NCBI GenBank assembly: GCA_038373865.1
Contig: JAXGGA010001711.1
Location: forward strand, 62,001 to 126,000
Length of the DNA stretch: 64,000 bases
Source: Uloborus plumipes
Lineage: Eukaryota > Arthropoda > Arachnida > Araneae > Uloboridae
Direction of reading: 5' to 3'
Part shown: positions 35,401 to 48,366 of the stretch, piece after piece
Numbering within the stretch: position 1 is the first letter of the stretch
How the letters are laid out: every line of letters starts with the position of its first letter
Notes under the pieces: generated by a model
Database searches by the model: none
Seen by the model: the letters and a program-made list of their open reading frames with translations, nothing else
Told to the model about the DNA's origin: nothing
Position numbers and translations under genes: made by a program

Positions 35401-38400
35401 TTCAAAGAACAGTGGTATCTGGTGAGATAGACGCAACAAACATTCTTTTTAAATTATTTTTTTTTTTCCACAAATATTTCCATCGTCTGATTTTCCGTGT
35501 TTTTAATTCTTCTTTTAATACCAGAAACTGGCAACACAGCTTCGTTCCGGGATTGAGGTAAGCCTCGAGAAGATAAGATAACAAAAGAAGGGCAATTAGT
35601 TTGAGAGCAAATATGAAGTTTTTTTGCGTCCTTAAAGGAATTGATTTTGGGTATTTTTAGGTACAAGCTTTGTCAAATAATTGGATTGCGCTGTCGTAAA
35701 ATTTAATCTAACAAAGTGTCGCGGAATAAAAAGGAAATAGCTCGCAAGAGACAAGTATGAAAAGGCCAAGTACAAGGAACATTTTTATGACTGCGCTTAT
35801 TATAATGAGGAGCTGCATGTGGTGTGCATATGGATGATATGATACCATTTAGAGCCATAATGGTTGAAGTCCATTACTTTCACGAAATTGTATCCTTGAA
35901 AGGAAATTTATGTCATCAATGCACTCTGGACACATTAAAAACTTTAAGATTTTATAACCAAAAATCTATACGTCTTTTTTCTCCAACTACAGATTTTTAT
36001 CAAAATTGGAATTCGAGAAACGACTGATATAAACTTTAGTAAAATTCAATAATTAACTGTTTGCTATGCTGTTCTAAATTTCATTTTTTTATAAAAATAT
36101 ATTTATATGAAGGAAAATGTACCCTCAAAAAAAAAATTTTTTTTTCACCCTATCGTTGAAAATCTAATTAAATACTATCGTTCAGACCGGAATTGATGTA
36201 ATAACGATTGAATTCTTCTTAATGAACATCAAGAGAATGTTTTGTGCGATTTATTTAACATTAACTTTTAAAATACTAAATTAATCCCGGAATAAAAATA
36301 ATGTGCTTCCAAACATTCAAAGAAAATAAAGTAATATGATTCCTGTTCCAAAATTATCAGTTTATTTCTTACTCGTTTCTTTACGTACGAACCATTTGTT
36401 ATAGAAACACGCTTATTCTTTTTTTGGATTGACATTTGTACATCTCAAGTTACCCCACGGGTAATTTGTGGTGTACAAATTCAAATATGCATGGTGACAA
36501 CTTTGCTAAGAACACCACCGCCTAAGTGCAAAGAATTACTTAAAAAAATGTTTTTAATGTAAAAAAGAAATGCTCCCCCCTACGTCAAGGTCTCTCAAAA
36601 GTTTCCAGAAATAGCAAATCGATTAATGATGCCATTATTAGGAAACCTATATCATCTGAAGGAAATGGATCCGGCTTGAGAGATTGCCAAAGGAGATTTT
36701 AGTCCTTAATTTGATAGAAAGATTTAATTTATGTGGAAAAGTAAAGTGTGGGGCCAATGCAGGCGGAAGAGACAAATTGGTGTAATCCTTGCGAATGTTT
36801 GGGAGAAGAAAAAATCCCACTCATTGAACTTGCAGAGTTGTTGTAAACAATTGAGCTGTTACACTGTAAAAAATGAATGTTGTTTTTACAGTATAAGACA
36901 GCTAATTTTATTGTAATAAACTTTAAAAATTGCTAATTTTACAGTAATAAACTGTCAAATTTCTCATTTTACAGTACTAAACTGTAAAATTGCTTATTTT
37001 ACAGTAATGAACTGTGAAATTGCTAATTTTACAGTAATAAACTGTCAAATTTCTCATTTTACATAAACTGTAAAATTGCTTATTTTACAGTAATGAACTG
37101 TGAAATTGCTAATTTTACAGTAATAAACTGTAAAATTGCTAGTTTTACAGTTTATTACTGTGCATTTTACAGTTTTAAACTGGAACCTCTGCTGCCAGTA
37201 TTATACTGTTGTTTTTTCAGTATAATCCAGCTAAATTTTACGGCAATAAACTGTAAAATTTCTAACTATACAGTAAGAAACTAATATTGCTAGTTTTAGT
37301 TTATTACTGTGCATTTTAGTTTTAAATTGGAACCTCGGTAAGAACAACAGTTTATTTTTGCAGTGTACCTTCATGTCGTAGTTAACAATGACTATGAAGA
37401 TATGTTGTCCCATTACCTCATAAGGTGGGGTTTCTTGATGAACATACAAGACAACACAAGAGAAATTTATAATGCAAAGGTAGGAAATAACTCCCAATGC
37501 ACCGGAGGGAATCGAACCCACAACCTACGGCATTACAACAAGCGAATCTTCTATCACAGTGTCTTGGAGGCTCCAAACAATCGAGTGCAGTTAGCGACAA
37601 TACACATCACGGTATACGCTGCACGTATAATCTTTATGATGAGTGTGTGGGAGCAAATTGGCCATAATAATCATATCTTTATTACCGCAACCTAATTACG
37701 ATTTCTCTTTTTATGGATACGCTTCGTATTACCTTATCTAAAAAATCACCAGTCATAATACGATTGGTGCCTCTTTCTTCTCTTTTCCAATTCCGTTCCA
37801 TTCCATTTATAGAAACAAGAAATCCAACAAGTAGAGTCTTATCACAAATCACGGTTGCGAAAAACTTAATTTGAATTCAAGACGTCAAATTTCAAATGAG
37901 TGCTACACTACAAAAAAGGAACTGTCGTTTTTACAGTATAATACTGGCAGCCGAGGTTCCAATTTAAAACTAAAATGCACAGTAATAAACTGTAAAACTA
38001 GCATTTTTACAGTTTATTACTGTAAAGCTAGAAATTTTACAGCTTATTGCAGTAAAATTTAGCAATATTATGCTGCAAAAACAACAGTATAATACTGGCA
38101 GCCGAGGTTCCAGTTTAAAACTCTGTACCTCAGAACCAGACTAACGTAAGTCCATTTTCGTCATTTTTCGGTAGAGGGAAAAAACGATTGTCGAATACAT
38201 CGTTTTTCCCCTCTACTGAAAAATGACGAAAATGGACTTACGTTAGTCTGGTTCTGAGGTACAGAACTGTAAAATGCACGGTAATAAACTGTTAAATTAG
38301 CAATTTTACAGTTTAGTAGTGCAAAATTAGCAATTTTACAATTTATTACTATAAAATTAGAAATTTTTCCAGTTTTTTACTATAAAATTCACCGTATTAT

Positions 38401-41400
38401 ACTGTAAAAACAACACTCATTTTTTACAGCGTATAGTTACTGGAAGTTATTCTTTTCCCCCCTACAAATTTATGAATGAAACGGCCTGTAGTTTGTTTGC
38501 TTTCTTTTCTCAGAAAAATTTCTCTCTCTTCTCTCCTTATCAGCGCAACGTGGGTGCGGCGGGGGCGCAGGATATCAACGTGTTTCCCGTGTGGCAGAGG
38601 GGCGTCACCGGAAGAGGAGTGAGGATAGCGGTGCTGGACGACGGTGTCTACAAACGGAGCCCAGAAGTTGCCAAAAACTATGTAGGATTTGTCTTCCGCT
38701 CCCTTTCCTACCCTGTAAAAAATGAATGTTTTTTTTACAGTATGATACAGCTAGTTTTATGGTAATAAACTGAAAAAATTGCTAGTTTACAGTAATAAAC
38801 TGTAAAATTTCTACTTTTACTCTACTAAACTGTAAGATTTCTAATTTTACAGTAATAAACTGCCAAATTGCTAATTTTACAGTTTACAACCGTGCAGTTT
38901 ACAGTTTTAAACTGGAACAGGCCCGTCATTTAGGGGGGGGGCAGGGGGGTCAATTGCCCCCCCCCCCGACTTTGGGAAATCAATGTATTGGCATGTAAGT
39001 AGGCTTAGTTTTTGCCACTTTTTGGTAAATTTTACATTGTGTATGCACCCTTCGCCCCCCCCCCCCCGGAAAAATTCGAAATGACGTCCCTGAACTGGAG
39101 CCTCTGCTGTCAGTGCTATAATGTTGTTTTTACAGTATAATGCAACTAAACTTTACGGCAATAAACTAAAATTGCAAACTTTACAGTAACAAACTGTAGA
39201 ATTGTTAGTTTTAGTTTATTACTGTGCGTACATTTTACAGTTTTAAATTGGAACCTCGGCTGCCAGTATTATACTGTACAAAAAAACTGTTCATTTTTTG
39301 CAGTGTACTTTTTTTCGATGTTTTTTCCCTCCTTTCTTTCTCCCCGCCACCCCCCTCCCGCTCTCTCTCTCTTTCTCTCTGTTTTTTGTACAACGAACTC
39401 GAATTTTTAGGCTTTATCTTGTAACCCTTTATGTTCCAAATTAATTTAACAATGAATTTGAAAAAAAAATTTTGTTTCTTTTTTTAGTTGAAAATACATC
39501 AAAAAACATTTTTAACGAGTGTAAAAATTTTGAAAATGTTGGGGGTCTAAGTCCCCCTACGCCTTAGGGCCCCTAAGAAAACTGTTTCTAATCGCAGGTA
39601 CCATCTCTCGGGCTCTCGGCAAAGAACAAGGGGTGGTATTTAAAAGCTTCAGCATGATTCCTACTATTTAGGATTCATAATACTAAATATAAGAGGGACT
39701 TTTGAGTCCCGTCGGGGCATAAGGAGTTAAACGATATTTAGAAAACCTTTATTGTTACAAATACAAAAGATGATGACCAGCTACAGGCTCTAGGCCCAAC
39801 TAGGCTGGTCCTAGTCAAATTACAATCCCCAATAAAGATCCAAGGCCCTCTTAAAGCTATCAACTCCCTTACTCATAACAACCTCCTCCGGTACGCTGTT
39901 CCAGGTTCTCACAACCCTACTGAAATAGTAATTTTTCCTCACCTCTAGGTTAGCCTGAGACTTAAATACCTTAAAACAGTGTCCCCTTATCCTGCTTTCT
40001 AAACAAAAGTTTACCCATCAACATCATTCATTTTGATAAATTCAAACAACTGGATCATGTCCCCTCTGACTCTCCTTTGCTGTACTGCCGTGGGCAGGTA
40101 AAGGGCAGTAACTGCAAATTTTTCGATTTTCATTTTTTTGCATTTTTGAAATCTATGTTACATTAGTTTTATGGTACAAGCATCTTTTTTTGGTTTCCGA
40201 TGAAAAAAAAACTGTTTTTTAACCAATGGTAATTAGCAGTAACTGCATTTTTCGTTGCTGTGGGCAGGTAAACGGCAGTATCTGCATGTCTGCAGGATGA
40301 ACATAATATGAATCGCTGTGCAAAAATTGCATCAAGCCGCAAAAACCGTTTTCCTTTGTACCTAAACTGAGAGAAAGTAGGGGCGCCCTAATAGGAGGTC
40401 ACGGGAGGTCATTGGTTGCACTTGAATGTTCCCAAGGGGGTGTTTTATTCCTTTATGGGGTGAATCAGTGTTAATATCAATGCAGACTTAAGAGATATAA
40501 ATTGGCGCGACCACTTGGCGATATATCAATAAGCTTTTGGTCGCCAAGTATTTGCCGCCAGTTTGGCGACATATCGCCAAGTTCTCGAAAAAAAATGTTT
40601 TATTTTTTTATTTGGGCTCAATTTGGAGCCATTAGATCGCCAAGCTTTTGGTCGCCAAGTGCTTGTCGCCAACTTGGTGACCTATCGCCAAATTTGCCAC
40701 AAATTTGGCGAAAAAAATTATTTTATGAGTTTGGGTTCAATTTAGCGCTATTGGCGGTATTTTGCGAAAAATCCACTGAATGAGGCTAAAATCGGCGATA
40801 TTTAGAAAATGAATCGTTGTAAATCATTTTTTGCATTTTTCGTGGCACATTAAGGGCGTAAATGTTTGAATTGTTTCTTGCTCATTCCAAGCACTATTTT
40901 AACACTTCAGGCATCTACTAAGAAATTTACACATAAAAGGAAGTAGTGTGGGGTCCATACCAGATTTTTTTTCTTTCAAATAAAGTTTCTCTCCACTAGC
41001 AGACAATATTTTTCGCGATTTCAAAGGTACACAAGCCAAACTTGGCAGACGACAAACAAAAATGCAACAATGAAATGATTTTATTCACATTGTTTTGTTT
41101 TCTTTTGATTACAGTTGAATACATACTAACAGACGATAGTTTTTGTAGTTTAATCTCTAGCTGTTGCATTTTTAATAGTACTATGAAAAAAAATCGTCAG
41201 CACAACGAGCATTTCAAGCGCTCTTTTTCTCAAAGTGATTTCTTGTTTTGATGCAAAGTACAAAGCATTAGCATATTTGTAGTTATTTTAAAACATCTGG
41301 TGTGAACGCCACACTAATTCCTTTTACGTTTAAATTCCATAATAAATGCCTCAAGTGTTAAAATAGTGCATTAGAGTGAGCAAGATAACAACTCAAATAT

Positions 41401-44400
41401 TTACACCCCCAGTTTGTCACGAATCAATGCAAATTAATGTTTTACAATGATTTATTTTCTAAATATCGCCGATTTTAACATGATTCAGTGAATTTTTCGC
41501 AAAATGTACCCAATAACGCCAAATTGAATCCAAATGAAAAAAAAAAAATCATTTTTTCGCCAAATTTGTCGCCAACTTGGCGGCAAACACTTGGCGACCA
41601 AAAGTTTGGCGATATATCGCCAAGTAGTTGCATTAAATCACATCACTCAATCTGCATTGAAATTAACATTGATTTACCCCACAAAGGGGTAAAAGACCCC
41701 CTTGGGAACATTCGAATGCAACCACAAGGAGAGGTGCACAACTAGACCGCCCTCAGAGTCTACATACCAAACTAGAAGCTTCTACGGCAAAAAGTTTTTG
41801 AGTTTTGCGACATACATACAAACATACATACATACATACGCACATACATACAAACATACAGACGTCACGAGAAAACTCGTCGTAATTAACTGGGGCATGG
41901 TCGAAAAGGAAATTTTGGCTGTTTATATGTTAGTAGGTACATATGCACGTACTGAAAGGTCGAAAAAACTACTCAACATTCATTCGGGGGTGAGCAAAAT
42001 CAAAATTTAGACCAAATTTTGAGTGAAATTTTCTTTGTGATCACAATACTTCCTTTACTAAGTAAAATGAAGTAAAAATGGCTGAAGAATCATCAAGTTT
42101 TGCTTCATATTTTGCATAATACAATACAGTTTCATTATATTTTTTAATTATATTTCGCGTTCGTTTATATTAAATCTATATCAAGTGGATACGCGGTATT
42201 TATGTATATTTTTAAATAAAACATATCATTCACAATGCAATAATATATTTCGTAATAACATATCTACTCCGCATGTAGTCGAATATGTAAATACTGGACA
42301 TTTAGTAGCATACTGTGCAGTTACTGCCGACTGCCAGTCAATTCCGCATGACATTTAGAGTGAAAAGGGCAGGTAAACGGCAGTATCTGCTTTACCTCCC
42401 TCTGCGCTTGCAAAATCAAAATTAAATCGATTACCCAAAAAATATATCGGTATAAACATATAGTATCGCCTATGTTCGAAGTTCAATGTTTCATAGATGT
42501 TTGTGGGAAATCAAAAACGCGTTTCTTCAAATATCTCGAAAACTCATTTTTGCAGATACTGCCGTTTACCTGCCCACGGCAGTGTACATCTTAAGCATTC
42601 TAAGCCTGGAACCATAATCTAAATGAGTTACAGTTACATCTATTGAATATATTCTACGTAAACATAGCTCTTTCCCTCTTTGAACAACAAACAACAGCAA
42701 CAGTAATTATAGTAATACTATTTGGCACCAACTAATAATAATGATTTTTTATTCTTGTCTTTCGTCTGTATGAACCAAAGCCAAAAAAAGAAAATATAGC
42801 AACATTAAGTCGCGCAAATTTGCAGATAACTACATACACGTACTTCGGGGTTTCAAGAAATCCTTTTTTCAATGCAAAGAGAAACGAGTTTTCGGATGCA
42901 GACATCCCACAAAAACCTTTCAAACAAGAGCTGGCGATTTAGCGATGTTTTTTTTTTCTTTTAGTTTTGTGCACGAAAATATTCATTTCTTATAATCATA
43001 TGTATTTGTTTCATCTTATCAGTGCCAAGACTTGATGAAAAATAAGGTCCTCCAAAACTATTTGCAACAATTTGCTTCTCTTTAATGTATTTATTATTTC
43101 GCTTTATTAATGTTCCAAGATTACGCCTTTTTCCAAAAACGCAACTCTGTTGTAGAGAGTTATCATTTAGAACAATTAGTTTCCTAGTGCTGCCATGATT
43201 GTTTATTTTATCACACACTCAGTTTGCTACAAAGCGAGATTTGAATACAACACTCTTTTTACAACAATTTTCACCATTACGTGTCCTTCGGCATAATATT
43301 GCTGACACAGAATTCCTTTTACAGTCAGAGGAAGCAGGAAATTCCCAAATTTATGCGATTATCAAATTTTTCTCCGTTTGAAAGAAGGCCTCTTTTTATC
43401 AGAAGCGCAAAAAAGCTGCGTTTATGTTGGCAGACAACGACGTGCTATTGCCAGATTCAAGGACGCAGTATTACGCGTTTTATTGTAGAGCAGCCTTATT
43501 TTCCATGCCTCGATTCGGATGCTTGGCGCTGGTGCATAAGAGCGATTCCATACCAAATCACCGAATGGGGGTCGCACGACCGACTCGGATTTTTTTTTAA
43601 TTTGGTACACAGATTGATGGTATAGAGGTATGAAAAAGCCCAAAAGGAAAGTTACCTGCTCCACTTATTTTCTGAGATACATGCCCTCAAAGTTTGTCCG
43701 CCACGTCAAAATACTAAAAAAGTGATGTCATTTAATCATTTTTTATAAAAAATCGTACTCATGCAAAATAAAAGTGTTAGATATCTATGGAAACTAGTTA
43801 CTCCAGGCATTCTGAAAAAAAATACTAGAACGTTCATAATGAAAATTTCCAAGGTACAGGGCTCTTTGAAGTTGTCACCACAAAAACTTGATTTTGCAGA
43901 TTTTGCTAAAATTCAGGCATTTATTACAAAAAAAGGCAAACAAAACCAAAGGTTTTCTCACTTTCTGGTAGTGTACAGGTCCTCCCTGTAAATTGCTACG
44001 CAATAAATTTTTTGGGTTTCTCACTCCTTCTTGGAAATATTTTAGCTTAAAGATAAGCCGTATGGCAAAAAATGCGTTTTTGGCCATCTTGGCAGCCATT
44101 TTTCTCATAAAGGGGGAGCAGTAGAAACTTAAATTTTTTTTTTAAACAAGCCACTGATATGTTAGCTTTTCACAGGAAAAGAGTTTACTTTTGGTTATTT
44201 CTCCCATTAAGAGATATCCTGCTGACAATATATGCATGTTTTTCGCGACGACCATATGCTTTTGTTCCCCCTCTCATGGACTTAAAATTAATTAAACCAA
44301 AAAATAATGATATATTTATTATTAGCTGTATTATCTACCCAATATGTCATGAAATTTAATTTATTAAATCATTGAACAATAAATTAGATAATTGATGAAA

Positions 44401-47400
44401 AAAAGAAAAAGTATTTCTCTGATGCCTGAGCATTATGCATTCATAATTATAAAGCACTAAATACTTTCTTGAGAAATTAATTAACATAAATGAGCTCTAA
44501 ATAGTTATATTATAAGCAATACCCAATCTTGTGATTGGGATACTCCTGTTTTTAATTGAAGAATTTCTTGAATATCACATGAATATCAGGAAAATAAATG
44601 AGGTCTTTTCGTTTGATGTAGGATACTTTATGACAAATTTCATTTGATGGGCTACTAGCTGAGCATGGTGATAAAGAGCTATTAATTTCAGCATCGAATT
44701 CCATTTTACCTTATTAACGGTTAAATATTTATAAAATAATTAAATAAATAATTTAATATAAAGCCATGCTTGAAGAATTAAAATTAGTGCAACTAATTTA
44801 TTCCCATACTGATCTTTACAAAACTGACATGTGTTGAGCACTGATAAGAACTGACAAGAATAAGTTTACTCACTAAAATACTAGTTCACAGATACTATAA
44901 AGCGTACATTCTATTTTCTACAAAATAATACTGCAATAAAGAACAAGGGTATAAAGGGGTAGGTACTAAAGAATTTCTTGAAAAATCAATTAAAATAAAG
45001 GAGCTTCGAATATTTATCTCATAGGCAATACCCAATCTTGTGATTGGATGTTCCTGATTGATGGCAATAACAGGAGGATACCCTTGTTCTTTGTTGCAGT
45101 ATTATTTTGTGGAAAATATAATGTATGCTTTATAGTATCTGTGAACTAATATTTTAGTGAGCAAACTTATCTTGTCAGCTCTTATCAGTGCTCAACGCAT
45201 GTCAATTTTGTAAAGATCAGTATGGGAATAAATTAGTTGCACTAATTTTAATTCTTCAAGCATTGCTTTATATTAAATTATTTATTTAATTATTTTGTAA
45301 ATATTTAACTGTTAATAAGGTAAAATGGAATTCGATGCTGAAATTAATAGCTCTTTATCACCATGCTCAGTTAGTAGCCCATCAAATGAAATTTGTCATA
45401 AAATATCCTACATCAAACGAAAAGACCTAATTTATTTTCCTGATATTCAAGAAATTCTTCAATTAAAAACAGGAGTATCCCAATCACAAGATTGGGTATT
45501 GCTTATAATATAACTATTTAGAGCTCATTTATGTTAATTAATTTCTCAAGAAAGTATTTAGTGCTTTATAATTATGAATGCATAATGCTCAGGCATCAGA
45601 GAAATACTTTTTCTTTTTTTCATCAATTATCTAATTTATTGTTCAATGATTTAATAAATTAAATTTCATGACATATTGGGTAGATAATACAGCTAATAAT
45701 AAATATATCATTATTTTTTGGTTTAATTAATTTTAAGTCCATGAGAGGGGGAACAAAAGCATATGGTCGTCGCGAAAAACATGCATATACTGTCAGCAGG
45801 ATATCTCTTAATGGGAGAAATAACCAAAAGTAAACTCTTTTCCTGTGAAAAGCTAACATATCAGTGGCTTGTTTAAAAAAAAAATTAAAGTTTCTACTGC
45901 TCCCCCTTTATGAGAAAAATGGCTGCCAAGATGGCCAAAAACGCATTTTTTGCCATACGGCTTATCTTTAAGCTAAAATATTTCCAAGAAGGAGTAAGAA
46001 ACCCAAAAAATTTATTGCGTAGCAATTTACAGGGAGGACCTGTACACTACCAGAAAGTGAGAAAACCTTTGGTTTTGTTTGCCTTTTTTTGTAATAAATG
46101 CCTGAATTTTAGCAAAATCTGCAAAATCAAGTTTTTGTGATGACAACTTCAAAGAGCCCTGTACCTTGGCAATTTTCATTATGAACGTTCTAGTATTTTT
46201 TTTCAGAATGCCTGGAGTAACTAGTTTCCATAGATATCTAACACTTTTATTTTGCATGAGTACGATTTTTTATAAAAAATGATTAAATAACATCACTTTT
46301 TTAGTATTTTGACGTGGCGGACAAACTTTGAGGGCATGTATCTCAGAAAATAAGTGGAGCAGGTAACTTTCCTTTTGGGCTTTTTCATACCTCTATACCA
46401 TCAATCTGTGTACCAAATTAAAAAAAAATCCGAGTCGGTCGTGCGACCAACTTTTTTTATTTTCGGTGATTTGGTATGGAATCGCTCATAAGATTTTTGG
46501 AGAGATTTTCATCGTTTCAGAGCGTTTCTTGAATATAAAGTAAGTTGTCTTGTTCGATCGGGGAAGAAAATTGTCACAAGAAAACTATTTCTGATTCAAA
46601 GTATTTCAATGCACAAAGATCTATGGAACTTTCTGTTTCAATGGAATCAATGATTTTAGAAAAGCCCCACTTGTTTTAATTGAAATTGCGCAATTTCTAA
46701 AATCATCGATTCAATCGTTCTTTGCTTCCTTCTATGTCCAAAAGGTACGACAAAGAAGAACATATCAGATTTGTTAATAAAAAGTTCGAATTCTAACGGA
46801 GTTAGTCACAAAGGTCTCTGTTCTTCTAGTTGCACGATCAACCTACCGCCTGGGATTCGTAGAACCTAAACACACATACATATTTTTTTTTTTTTGTGTA
46901 TGCATATACATACAAACATGCATACACACAGAAATATTGCTATTGTTTTAAATTCCATTAAAAAATATAGAGAGAGACAATTTTCTAATGATGAAGTAAA
47001 AGATATCAGAGAAAGAAGAGATGTGAATAGTTTCGAATTTTAGCATTTAGAATGGCTCGAAATTTTGTATGTATTTAGAAAATAACGAAACATACAAGTG
47101 TAAAATTTAAAATTATCCCCCCCCCCGCTTTTGTCTTTTTTAATTTTCTACTATGCTAAATTATTATTTTGTTAAAATACAAAGCGTGAAAATATGTTTA
47201 ACTAAATTTTTGAATTTCAATTTTAGTTTTTAGTGCGTAAAATACGCTTCTTGAGGAGTTAAAAATATCTCAGCCCCTAGATTAGACACATACATATATG
47301 TATGTGTCTACAGTAAACGTAGTGAAATTGAACTAATAGTTCCATTTTTTTTTTTTTTGTTGTTATTAATGACAAAAGAAAAAAAATATCTAAAGTAGTA

Positions 47401-48319
47401 AGAGGGGAGAAGGGAGAAATTTTGAGCGAGAACATATTACAAAACAAAAGCAGTTACAAAACATACATTTCGATGTACATTGTAAAAAATGAATGTTGTA
47501 TTTACAGTTATACTACAGCTAATTTTACAGTAATAAACTGTAAAAATTACCAATTTTAGAGCAATAAATTGTAAATTGCTAATTTTAGTTTCTTACTGTA
47601 CATTTTACAGTTTTAAACTGGAACCTCTACTGCCAGTATTATATTGTTGTTTTTACAGTATAATACAGATGAAGGGCCAGGGGGAAAAAAGATGAAAGTG
47701 ACCAAAAAGCGATTTCGAGAAAAACGAAGAACAAAGTTTGATTTCTCGTACAACTTCTTTGTTATTTAATAGAGTTTTCATGCACATTTCGGTCGATTCT
47801 CATCTTTTTTCCCGCTTGTTGTTCTACCAGATGATATTACTCCTTCATAGCCCCTAGATAGCGCTAATATCTCAAGATTGACAAAAAAGTGACTTTCAAC
47901 TTTTTCCCCCCGGCCCTTCGGATAATTTTATCGTAATAAACTGTAAAATTGCTAATTTTAGTTTATTACTTTGCATTTTACAGTTTTAAGTTGAACCCCT
48001 GTTTCCAGTATTACACTGTAAAACAACAGTTTATTTTTTACAGTGTAGAATTCAGCATGCAATTTTCTAATACTCTTTTCGCATTCCATTTTCAGGACGA
48101 AAAAGCAAGTGAAGAATTTTTATACTTGAATTCTGAATTCAAAGCAATTCCCGAAAACAGGTAAATACATTTCCCCCCTTCGTCGCTAATTCGTTGTTAA
48201 TAGATTCATTGTTAATTTTGTGCCTCCGTGGTAGGTCGGTGAAGCACTTCCTTTGAATGCCAGAGGTTGTGGGTTCGATTCCCACTTGTACCTGGGTCTT
48301 CTTTCCGATTGTCCTGTGT

Positions 48320-48366
<47 letters not shown>

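Noticed and set aside
36863..37365. CRISPR-like array of short palindromic repeats
   Set aside because: Units are contiguous with no unique spacers, the genome is eukaryotic, and the block has mariner-type ends.
37363..37695. 110-codon frame in the convertase intron
   Set aside because: It covers a tRNA-derived SINE in reverse; no protein family.
38472..38543. ATG-led extension before convertase exon 4
   Set aside because: It runs through the polypyrimidine tract and CAG acceptor; the family alignment begins after the acceptor.
43761..43991. Matching open frames in both arms of the big palindrome (also at 46027-46257, 43875-44108, 45910-46140)
   Set aside because: They are identical because the DNA is a palindrome. 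No family resemblance and low-complexity Lys-rich content, so they are not taken as genes.
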